The notes under the pieces were generated by a model, which ran no database searches, was not told the origin of the DNA, and saw only the letters and a list, made by a program, of their open reading frames with translations. From positions 21,904 through 43,143 of the forward strand of contig JAPLUA010000106.1 in the NCBI GenBank assembly GCA_026397855.1: a stretch of DNA of 21,240 nucleotides, read 5' to 3'. The position numbers and the translations under genes are program-made. The stretch is from Verrucomicrobiota bacterium. Lineage in GTDB: Bacteria > Verrucomicrobiota > Verrucomicrobiia > Limisphaerales > UBA8199. This document shows positions 11,401 through 16,045 of the stretch, piece by piece; within the stretch, counting starts at the first letter, position 1; every line of letters starts with the position of its first letter.

Positions 11401-11792
11401 CTTGTCCGGGAGCGGTCAAAATGCTTCCCGCCCCAATAGCCCGCGTCGCGAAGCGCTTCCCTGGCGGCAATCATCCCAAAGATCTGCGTCGTGTCGGTCG
11501 CCTCGATGTCCTTCGGGGCGATGCCATAATCCATCGGGTTGAAATCAACCGGGGAGAGGAATCCGCCCCGGGCCGCATAGGTCATGTCCGGCGCCTTCGG
11601 GTTCTGGTCCAGGTAGTCTTCGGGGGACCAGTGGGTGGCCTTGGGGACGTCGGTGATGGAGTTGACGCCTTTCTTGATGTTATCCCAGTAAGCCTCGAGA
11701 TTCTCGGCCTGCGGGAAGATGCATCCGATGCCGCAGATCGCGATGTCCGGCCGCCTGCCGGCCCCGGCCCCTTGGTTCGTGCGTGTGCTCAT
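5475..11792 (-). CDS. pfaA: PfaA-type polyketide/PUFA synthase (KS-AT-ACP-ACP-KR-DH)
   Basis: Core iterative synthase of 2105 residues. It condenses malonyl units on tandem carrier domains and performs ketoreduction and dehydration. Domains in order: KS about 15-470 with Cys217, His352 and His392; malonyl/acyl transferase about 580-880 with Ser686 (GHSYGE) and a downstream AFHSPL histidine; a charged helical segment about 1000-1050; two ACPs with phosphopantetheine serines Ser1140 and Ser1238, both in LGIDSIKR; KR with GGGRGVT at 1528-1534 and Tyr1712 (VSYAAANE); and a PKS-type DH with His1838 in a full HxxxGxxxxP and Asp2010 in DxxxQ. Marine PfaA proteins are usually longer with more ACPs. 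The ATG overlaps the pfaD stop as ATGA and the TGA overlaps the pfaC start likewise; no clear Shine-Dalgarno site precedes the ATG, which fits coupling. A phosphopantetheinyl transferase is needed but none is visible here. Confidence 0.93.
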   Translation of the reverse strand: MSTRTNQGAGAGRRPDIAICGIGCIFPQAENLEAYWDNIKKGVNSITDVPKATHWSPEDYLDQNPKAPDMTYAARGGFLSPVDFNPMDYGIAPKDIEATDTTQIFGMIAAREALRDAGYWGGKHFDRSRTSVILGVTGTLELAIPLGARLGHPIWRRALKDSGLDENVTQEVVERIAAGYVDWQENSFPGLLGNVAAGRIANRFDLGGTNCVVDAACASSLGALHLAEMELTSGKAEMVLTGGIDTFNDIFMYMCFSKTPALSPTGDAKPFSKDSDGTILGEGVGILVLKRLADAERDGDKIYAVIKGIGASSDGKGNAIYAPSAKGQVKALRRAYEIAGVKPSSIELVEAHGTGTRVGDAVEVAALTEVYSADGRPGSWCALGSVKSQIGHTKAASGVAALIKAAMALHHRVLPPTIKVTEPLDGAAPGKSPFYVNTTKRPWAGSPEHPRRAAVSSFGFGGSNFHCVLEEAPHARAAVSAELAHQIIAFSGPDPESILKKLESVPSSGKWMELREFAARTRTAFDAKAPYRLFLVCSNVPGSLAKVLASARRNLGSKPGSERWSTPEGAIFGHAEPDGKLAMLFPGQGSQYVGMLRDLACQFGAFQDVFDGANFAFAADQSATPAQRLSDYIYPQPAFDKEVPQSQAEQLKQTQVAQPAIGAACLGAFRVLREFGIAVDVVGGHSYGELVALKAAGRVEEATFHALSNLRGRLMAEASHATEAGGMLVVKASLETVEELLGRENCGLVIANHNAPDQIVLAGKLEAIHKTSALFSDRSIWNRTLPVSAAFHSPLVAKAREPFLARLKQVEIRPGRLPVFANSTADVYPDPADEVRAILAGQLAQPVCFVEQVQAMYDFGVRTFVEVGPGNVLAGLVKSILNGKDATVVSLDASMGRNDGMRDLAVTLCEVAASGHPVNLALWDEEFSQSPDRQREQKSRMSVSICGANQRNPKPARPPSAPRRNVVEVVSRATQEQPLAPPAPAQHSIVAMTSHSRSAPRTPAELDHALQVSRDGLVALQRLQEQTAELHRRFLEGQDAALKTFLTLIERQKSHGGAQMPILPDLPPIAGNPHPATDREQPQPAAVPTAASPVAATPSAHAVPSPIATVLMEVVADKTGYPTEMLNLEMSLDSDLGIDSIKRVEIMSALQQRLPGAPEIKPEQLGSLLTLQQVVSFLSQGEAIPADPPAVAAPAAPTGNPRSEVSQALLRIVSEKTGYPIEMLNLDMGLDSDLGIDSIKRVEIMSALQNEIRGLPEIKPEDLGTFQTLQHVVRFLCASEPVAAARPVPPAATPAGPIAPAASSPAQTLDRLVVKPTQVAADGTAGRIQIEPGAHVWLVDDETELARQIEKELVKLGCQVSRKSLAALRSCEVPERLGALIVLAAPGSSHPDTIAASFAVIQRAGPALRRAARSAGSVLATVSRMDGRFGLLGLNGQGNPLSGGLAGITKTARHEWPEVHCKAIDLDAHSKDKSDAARAIVREVFLKGPVEVGLSDQGRCTVDLQSHPFNGDPIRVPLAPGDVVVVSGGGRGVTAHTAIALAQACRPTLVLLGRSPAPEAEPDWLASLTDAADIKRAILSQMSEPVSLHEVENRYRRWIGNREVAANIRRMQQAGAKVLYRSLDIRDGAPVEQLFKELRQELGPIRGLIHGAGVLADRKIEDNTGEQFAQVYSTKVAGLQALLKGTRSDDLKILVMFSSFSGRYGRKGQVSYAAANEVLNKLAQVESRRRPGCRVVSVNWGPWNGGMVNATLRTMFEAEGVGLIEPQAGADYLVRELSAGSSGPVEVVVVAPSPGLGDLRRPAAETTAVEAGGLQALDGEPALELGVSVARFPVLQSHVVNGKAVVPAALMVEWMAQGAMHGHPGMTFHGLDDFAVLKGIILGEDSLVDLSVNVLPLTRVDAGLLIPVHLVSQQGGRHRVHARARVLLGNGVPASPAARTAKSGKPDGRTRAEIYTPEFLFHGSDLEGIEVITGLDASGISAEVSPSPKPSAWIREPLRQTWITEPLMLDCGFQLMILWTLKHQGAHSLPTGLARYRQFVRRFPKQPMTVRIQITSVEQQVVRARIECLDGKGKVLALVEGYECVLEPSLKVAFTRNRLPRLQQA
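8030..8460 (-). repeat. Tandem duplicated ACP-coding segment in pfaA, 294-bp period
   Basis: Two direct copies of an ACP-coding unit are offset by exactly 294 bp (98 codons); for example GCGGACATGAT starts at 8053 and again at 8347. Both encode KTGYP, EMLNL, LDSDLGIDSIKRVEIMSALQ and an EIKPE-LG segment, joined by an Ala/Pro-rich linker. The copies differ mostly at synonymous positions and in the last third. Recurrent duplication of ACPs is typical of Pfa synthases, and ACP number is known to influence output in that family. Confidence 0.9.
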
Positions 11793-13438
11793 TGATAAAT
11801 CACTTCATTCAGCTTTGCCAGTTCGCAGGGAACCGGCCGGGACAGTTCGGGCAAAACCCGGACGCCCTGGCTCTTGATGGCGTTGACACGGAGCATCACG
11901 GCCGCCCCGTAAAGGATGTTCAGCCCCACTGCCACCACCCGGCGGTTCTCCGGTCGTTCCAGGAAGGTTCCCTTCACCCATTCGTTAAACGCGCCCATCG
12001 CCGAGCCGCACCAGACCTGGTAATCCATGGTCCTCGTCGGGTCTCCCGCATTGGCCCACCGCGAGCTCTGGCCAAGGTAGCTGCGGAATACCAGAGCCAG
12101 CTTGTGCTTGGGATCCCGTTCCGCCCGATCAATCTGCGACGGATCGGCCTGCCGGAAGAAGTCCTTAGTGGATTCCCAGGTTGCCGTAAGCGTGGCGCGA
12201 AAGTATTGCTTCTCCAGCATCTCGCGTTCGGCTGGGGTCAGGTCGTCGAGCGAAGCGCAACGCCGGTAAAGATCGTAAAGTTTGCCCGCCCTCATGGCAA
12301 ACATGGTTCCTCGCTTTAACACCTGGACCTTGACCCCCATTTCAAACATGTCGGCCGCCGGCGCCATGGCCACATCGGCCTGCTCGGCCTGGGCCAGCAG
12401 TTTGCGCACGCTGTCGCAGGAACCCGACTCGACGCACGCCTGGTTCACGGAGCCGGTAAGAATGTAGGCCGCCCCCATCGCGAACGCAGCAGCCGCCGAA
12501 GCGGGGGTTGAGATCCCCCCGGCAGCCCCCACCCGGAGCGGGCATCGGTATTCATGCTGCGCCTGAAGGCGATCCCGGAGAGCAACCATGGCAGGCACCA
12601 GGGCGAGGGCCGGGCGGTTGTCCGTATGCCCGCCAGAATCCGCCTCGGCGGTCAGATCCTGGGCCATCGGTATCTCCCGGGCCATCCTGGCCTGGTCATT
12701 GGTGATCTCACCGGACTCAATCAACTGGATCAAAAACCGGTCCGGCGGGGGCGAAAGAAAGTGCGTGGCCACCTCGACCCGGGATACCTTGGCAACGATC
12801 CGGTTGGGGGTAATGACATTGCCCTGGTTGTCCCGATGAATCCCGGTCACCCGATAGCGGACCACCGGCAGGGTGAGCGCGAGATAAGCCGATGCCTCGA
12901 CCAGGCGAATGCCCCGCTTCAGGTAGAGCCGGACCACGGCAGCCTCAAGCTCCGGCTCGTTCGGACTGTGAATCAGGTTGAACCCGTAGGGCTTGTCGCC
13001 GAGGGCTGCCTGAATCCGGTCAATCGCGGCGCTGACCCGTTCCGGACGCAGCCCCGCCGCCCCGAAAAAACCGAGCATTCCCGCCCGGGACATGGCAATG
13101 ACCATCTCTTCCGACGCAATGCCGTTGGCCATGGCCCCGGTGACGTAAGGGAACCGGATCCCGTGGTCCTCGCAAAACCCGGGATCCCCGAGGTTTTCGA
13201 GGCGCATTGCAGGGGCATACGCCGAGACCGGGAGCGCGCCGCCGAGTGGGTCCACCCCCCCCAGGGAGAGCCGTCCGCCCTCGGCAACCGAGAGGCTGCC
13301 ACCCTGGTCCACAATCGCAACGGGCAGGTTAAGATTCCAGAGCGCCTCCCGGAACCGGGAGAGGTCCTGAATCGGCGCCGCGCCGCCGGAACTCCACCAG
13401 CCCACTGGCTGCGTTTTCTGTTTCACATAAGTCATCAT
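11789..13438 (-). CDS. pfaD: PfaD-type FMN-dependent trans-acting enoyl reductase
   Basis: Enoyl reductase of the PfaD/nitronate-monooxygenase-like TIM-barrel family, which reduces enoyl intermediates carried on the PfaA ACPs. From the first of two adjacent ATGs (13438 and 13435) it is 549 residues, close to the family's usual length. The N-terminus has the typical WWSSGG segment. Further on are GFNLIHSPNEPELE, RLVEASAYL and, at about 305-345, AAGGISTPASAAAAF followed by GAAYILTGSVNQACVESG, a conserved flavin-phosphate-binding region. The frame is open upstream to an ATG at 13642, but those 68 residues do not look like PfaD and would cover the leader, so the ATG pair is preferred; GGTGA lies just before it. 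The stop TGA overlaps the pfaA start by 4 bp. First gene of the operon. Confidence 0.92.
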   Translation of the reverse strand: MMTYVKQKTQPVGWWSSGGAAPIQDLSRFREALWNLNLPVAIVDQGGSLSVAEGGRLSLGGVDPLGGALPVSAYAPAMRLENLGDPGFCEDHGIRFPYVTGAMANGIASEEMVIAMSRAGMLGFFGAAGLRPERVSAAIDRIQAALGDKPYGFNLIHSPNEPELEAAVVRLYLKRGIRLVEASAYLALTLPVVRYRVTGIHRDNQGNVITPNRIVAKVSRVEVATHFLSPPPDRFLIQLIESGEITNDQARMAREIPMAQDLTAEADSGGHTDNRPALALVPAMVALRDRLQAQHEYRCPLRVGAAGGISTPASAAAAFAMGAAYILTGSVNQACVESGSCDSVRKLLAQAEQADVAMAPAADMFEMGVKVQVLKRGTMFAMRAGKLYDLYRRCASLDDLTPAEREMLEKQYFRATLTATWESTKDFFRQADPSQIDRAERDPKHKLALVFRSYLGQSSRWANAGDPTRTMDYQVWCGSAMGAFNEWVKGTFLERPENRRVVAVGLNILYGAAVMLRVNAIKSQGVRVLPELSRPVPCELAKLNEVIYQ

Positions 13439-13633
13439 TTCACCAAACCGGCTCCAGCCGATGAACGACCGGAACACAAAGAGGCTTAAGCTTAGTTGAA
13501 ACGGCCGATAAAGCGACAAGATTTCGACTGCCGTGGGGAATCGCACCCGCCTCCCGCCTGCCCGCCGGTTGAGCGCCGCGGGGGAGCCGTCCGCTAACGA
13601 TCGCCACACCACGGCATCACCAGAGGCTCTCCG

Positions 13634-13688
13634 TGGTAGCAAGGTAGTATCAACGTCGTTTCAAGATCGTTTCAAGGTCGTTTCAAGG
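13634..13688 (-). repeat. Five-unit, 11-bp-period direct repeat (TTGAAAC core) upstream of pfaD
   Basis: Read on the minus strand, the consecutive 11-mers are CCTTGAAACGA, CCTTGAAACGA, TCTTGAAACGA, CGTTGATACTA and CCTTGCTACCA, at 13688-13678, 13677-13667, 13666-13656, 13655-13645 and 13644-13634. The first three are nearly identical; the last two keep TTGnnAC. Direct repeats one helical turn apart are the usual layout of OmpR/PhoB-family response-regulator sites, so this may be an operator for the pfa operon. The regulator is unknown. Confidence 0.6.
13646..13675 (-). promoter_or_regulatory. Candidate sigma70-like promoter of the pfa operon
   Basis: On the minus strand TTGAAA (13675-13670; 5 of 6 match to TTGACA) is followed after 18 bp by GATACT (13651-13646; 4 of 6 match to TATAAT). 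Both boxes lie inside the 11-bp repeat array, so a protein bound there would directly help or block polymerase. Predicted start of transcription is near 13639, giving a leader of about 200 nt. Inferred from pattern only. Confidence 0.3.
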
Positions 13689-13780
13689 TTCCCATCATGC
13701 CCTCCGGACTCCCCTGCATCGAGTCCCGGTGCCCGGCTGGGGTGTGATCCGCAGCAGATTCTTCCCGACCTTGCCAAGGG

Positions 13781-13799
13781 CGCCGCAAATTTGGCGGCG
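13781..13799 (-). terminator. Possible hairpin just downstream of the NIPSNAP-like gene
   Basis: On the minus strand, CGCCGC and GCGGCG form a 6-bp GC stem around a 7-nt loop (CAAATTT), about 3 nt beyond the TAG stop. A second small CCTTG/CAAGG hairpin follows. There is no T-tract, so it is not a classical intrinsic terminator. Confidence 0.25.
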
Positions 13800-13801
13800 G
13801 C

Positions 13802-14626
13802 CTAAATCTGCGAGTAATCCCTCGGTGTGAGGAATCGCGCGGTATTCCTGGACGTGTTGTCCTTATACTGCGGGTCACCGGAAATTGCCTTCCATCGCGG
13901 GTCGTGGCCAAACTTGGCCCACCCCGCCAGGTGCGCCGCAAGGTCGGAGCCGCTGGTGAAGTAGCGAAGATGGGGCAGATTCGGACCGGCGATCCCCTGT
14001 CCGAACATCACGGGCGACATGCCCAGATCCTTCATCAACTGGATTTCGCCGCTGTTGAACATGGCCATCTTGTTCAAGGCCGCTCGCTCGCTGTGGCTCT
14101 CGTAATCGCGCATTTCGAAGACGCGCGCAGGCGTGCGGTTCCGGGAGAACGCGGGCAGTTCCATCTGCGGCATACCCTGGAAGGCGCGGTAAAGCCAGAT
14201 GTCTATGCGGTCGAAGGCGGGGCTCGCCTTCGGCACATTCAGGTATTCGGCGCCGGCGGCCTGCACTGCGGCATCGGCATTGAGGTCGGCGCTCGCCCCC
14301 ACGAACGATTCCAGCGAGGCGTGGGGGATGAGCACCCAAACCGGCGAACCATCCAGCGGTTTTGAAGTCGCTGCCTTTTTATCAACCTCAAGCTCGGTAA
14401 ACACGCCGACGCTTTTCACACCCCGCTGGTTCAGGGCGGGGATGAGCGCTTTCTCGAGGTAGCCGTCGAGCGGGGCCGCAGTCCCACCGGGTTTCAGGCG
14501 GTATGCGCGTAATTCGAAATAGCCGCGGCCGCCAGCAGGCTTTTCCGCAGCCGAGAGCGGCAGGCGGGCCAGGGCAGCCGCAGCGGTGGCGGCGAGGGAG
14601 GTGGTGAGGAAGTTGCGGCGTTTCAT
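13802..14626 (-). CDS. Tat-exported NIPSNAP-family protein
   Basis: A 274-residue secreted protein of unknown biochemical role. The N-terminus MKRRNFLTTSLAATAAAALA is a twin-arginine signal peptide, with likely cleavage near LSA-AEK. The mature part has two ferredoxin-like NIPSNAP repeats: one starting FELRAYRLKPG with a following helix ending in GVKSVGVF, and one starting VFEMRDYESHSERAALNKMAMF and ending in LPHLRYFTSG. Proteins of this Tat-signal type are common in Verrucomicrobia, Planctomycetes and Acidobacteria, usually without assigned function. The ATG at 14626 is chosen because it begins the signal peptide; the in-frame ATG at 14704 would add 26 residues ahead of it. No Shine-Dalgarno site is evident. 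It is separated from pfaD by 363 bp and probably transcribed independently. Confidence 0.82.
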   Translation of the reverse strand: MKRRNFLTTSLAATAAAALARLPLSAAEKPAGGRGYFELRAYRLKPGGTAAPLDGYLEKALIPALNQRGVKSVGVFTELEVDKKAATSKPLDGSPVWVLIPHASLESFVGASADLNADAAVQAAGAEYLNVPKASPAFDRIDIWLYRAFQGMPQMELPAFSRNRTPARVFEMRDYESHSERAALNKMAMFNSGEIQLMKDLGMSPVMFGQGIAGPNLPHLRYFTSGSDLAAHLAGWAKFGHDPRWKAISGDPQYKDNTSRNTARFLTPRDYSQI

Positions 14627-14899
14627 AGGCAGATATGTAATGGTTTGCTGGCGCCCCCGCTTCCAATTGACGGTGCGCGGATGGCGGAGGATTGCTTTAT
14701 GCATTCACTCATGACAGTTCCATGCTGCCAGACTTGGCGGGTGGGCATCAACAGGGAACTTCGGTGAATTCAAAGGTCCGAAAAGACTCTCCCCGCAATT
14801 CGACGAGCACTCCAGCTTTCGAAGAATCCTTTCATGCGCTCCAGAGCACAGACCGCGCTTGCAATCTGCCTGCAATCGGGACAATACTAAAGCCGGTCT
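14627..14899. other. Divergent intergenic region
   Basis: These 273 bp lie between the minus-strand NIPSNAP-like gene and the plus-strand DUF488 operon and must hold both promoters. A weak plus-strand promoter is listed separately. On the minus side nothing better than a TTGGAA box near 14665 and AT-rich bases just before the start was seen. No credible protein is encoded. Confidence 0.6.
14859..14888 (+). promoter_or_regulatory. Candidate promoter for the DUF488-DUF488-RecQ operon
   Basis: TTGCAA at 14859-14864 and AATACT at 14883-14888 are separated by 18 bp; each matches consensus at 4 of 6 positions. The expected transcript would start near 14895, only a few bases before the ATG at 14900, and there is no Shine-Dalgarno site, so a leaderless or near-leaderless mRNA is possible. 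Confidence 0.3.
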
Positions 14900-15526
14900 A
14901 TGAACCCCGGCTCGCCAGATTTTAATTCCGACGCCGCGGCAACGCCGCAGGAGGAATCCCCGCCGCTTTATACCATCGGCTATGGATCACGGACCCTCGA
15001 CGAATTTCTGGCGGTGCTCAAGGCCAATCGCATCCAGTATCTGATTGATGTGCGCACGGCACCCTTCTCGAAGTTCAAGCCCGACTTTTCCAGGGACCTG
15101 CTCCAGCACCACGCGGAGCGGGCCGGGCTGCGCTACGTGTTCATGGGGGACACGCTCGGCGGTCAACCCCGGGATCCGGATTGCCACACCGACGGCAAAG
15201 TGGACTACGACCGGGTGCGGGCACAGCCTTTCTTCCAGGCGGGGGTAGAGCGTCTCAGGCGGGCCTTTGAGCAGCGACACCGCGCGGCGATCATGTGCAG
15301 CGAGGGACGCCCGGAGGATTGCCATCGAAGCAAACTCATCGGCGAGGCCCTCACCGCTGCCGGCATCCCTGTTTGCCACATTGACGAGGATGGCCACGTG
15401 ATCACGCAGAGGCAGGTGATAGACCGGCTCACCAAGGGGCAAATGGACCTGTTCGGAGCGCCGTCCTTCACATCGCGCAAACGTTATGCCCCCGGGCATG
15501 AGGACCCCGGCTCCGCACCGCATTGA
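14900..15526 (+). CDS. DUF488 family protein (first of a pair)
   Basis: 208 residues. After a variable 20-residue N-terminus, the DUF488 core begins with PLYTIGYGSRTLDEFLAVL. It continues with LIDVRTAPFSKFKPDFS and contains the family signature CSEGRPEDCHRSKLI, with Cys133, Glu135, Cys141, His142 and Arg143. DUF488 proteins are of unknown activity; the conserved Cys/Glu/CHR set suggests an active or binding site. The C-terminus (QMDLFGAPSF) is a common tail in the family. The only ATG before the core is at 14900. A second, divergent DUF488 gene starts 5 bp after the TGA and a RecQ gene follows, so all three are probably one transcript. Confidence 0.85.
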   Translation: MNPGSPDFNSDAAATPQEESPPLYTIGYGSRTLDEFLAVLKANRIQYLIDVRTAPFSKFKPDFSRDLLQHHAERAGLRYVFMGDTLGGQPRDPDCHTDGKVDYDRVRAQPFFQAGVERLRRAFEQRHRAAIMCSEGRPEDCHRSKLIGEALTAAGIPVCHIDEDGHVITQRQVIDRLTKGQMDLFGAPSFTSRKRYAPGHEDPGSAPH

Positions 15527-15531
15527 CCGCT

Positions 15532-16038
15532 ATGGACAAGCCAGGCCCGCATCTGAAGTTCGTCACCGTGGGCGTTTATGGGTTTGCGGCCGACGCATTC
15601 TTCGAGGCGCTCCAAAAGGCGGGCGTGGACACGTTCTGCGACATCCGCTGGCGGCGCGGGGTGCGGGGACGTGAATACGCCTTCGCCAACAGCGGGCGGC
15701 TCCAGAAGCGCCTTGCTGAGATGGGCCTTCGTTATCTGCATCTGCGGGAACTGGCGCCCACTCCGACCCTGCGCCAGCGCCAGGCCGCTGCCGACAAGGC
15801 GCAAGGAACCACCAAGCGCAAGCGTGCCGTCCTGGGGGAAGTATTCGTCGCGGGCTACCAGGAGGAACGACTGGCGGGCTTCGACAGCGTGAAGTTCGTC
15901 GAGCAGTTGGGTCCCGGCGCGCGCGTTGTCGCGCTCTTCTGCGTGGAGCGCGAACCGTGCGCCTGCCATCGCTCGCTGCTGGCAACGCGGCTGTGCGAGG
16001 ATCTGGGGGTGCAAGTGGAGCACCTGACGCCGGACTGA
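15532..16038 (+). CDS. DUF488 family protein (second of a pair)
   Basis: 168 residues from the ATG at 15532; a TTG at 15523 overlaps the previous stop and would add only three residues. The fold matches the first gene's product: VTVGVYGFAADAFFEAL at the N-terminus, FCDIRWRRGVRGREYAF in the middle, and FCVEREPCACHR near the C-terminus giving Cys137, Glu139, Cys145, His146 and Arg147. It is much diverged from its neighbour (shorter, with a Lys/Arg-rich stretch around residues 85-105), so the two look like distinct subfamilies working together and not a recent duplication. The TGA is followed 7 bp later by the RecQ ATG. Confidence 0.83.
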   Translation: MDKPGPHLKFVTVGVYGFAADAFFEALQKAGVDTFCDIRWRRGVRGREYAFANSGRLQKRLAEMGLRYLHLRELAPTPTLRQRQAAADKAQGTTKRKRAVLGEVFVAGYQEERLAGFDSVKFVEQLGPGARVVALFCVEREPCACHRSLLATRLCEDLGVQVEHLTPD

Positions 16039-16045
16039 GGAGACT

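Larger units (their letters stand above)
13439..13801. other. 363-bp non-coding gap upstream of pfaD
   Basis: This lies between the NIPSNAP-like stop and the pfaD start, both on the minus strand. It holds a possible hairpin next to the upstream gene, an 11-bp-period repeat array with an overlapping candidate promoter (13634-13688), then a leader of about 200 nt. The leader contains an AAGCTTAAG-rich patch near 13485-13495 and is otherwise featureless. No convincing protein was found on either strand. Confidence 0.7.

Noticed and set aside
10338..11795. Plus-strand open frame opposite the pfaA ketosynthase
   Set aside because: It is a shadow of a region with clear KS active-site motifs on the minus strand, and no recognisable protein is encoded.
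13656..13688. CRISPR-like array
   Set aside because: The units are 11 bp and directly adjacent with no spacers. The same applies to 19872-19904.
13533..13805. 90-codon plus-strand open frame in the pfaD upstream gap
   Set aside because: It covers the 11-bp repeats and a GC-rich leader, has no protein-like motif and no ribosome-binding site.
14692..14925. 77-codon plus-strand open frame before the first DUF488 gene
   Set aside because: It overlaps the DUF488 start out of frame, has no similarity to any family I recognise and no ribosome-binding site.
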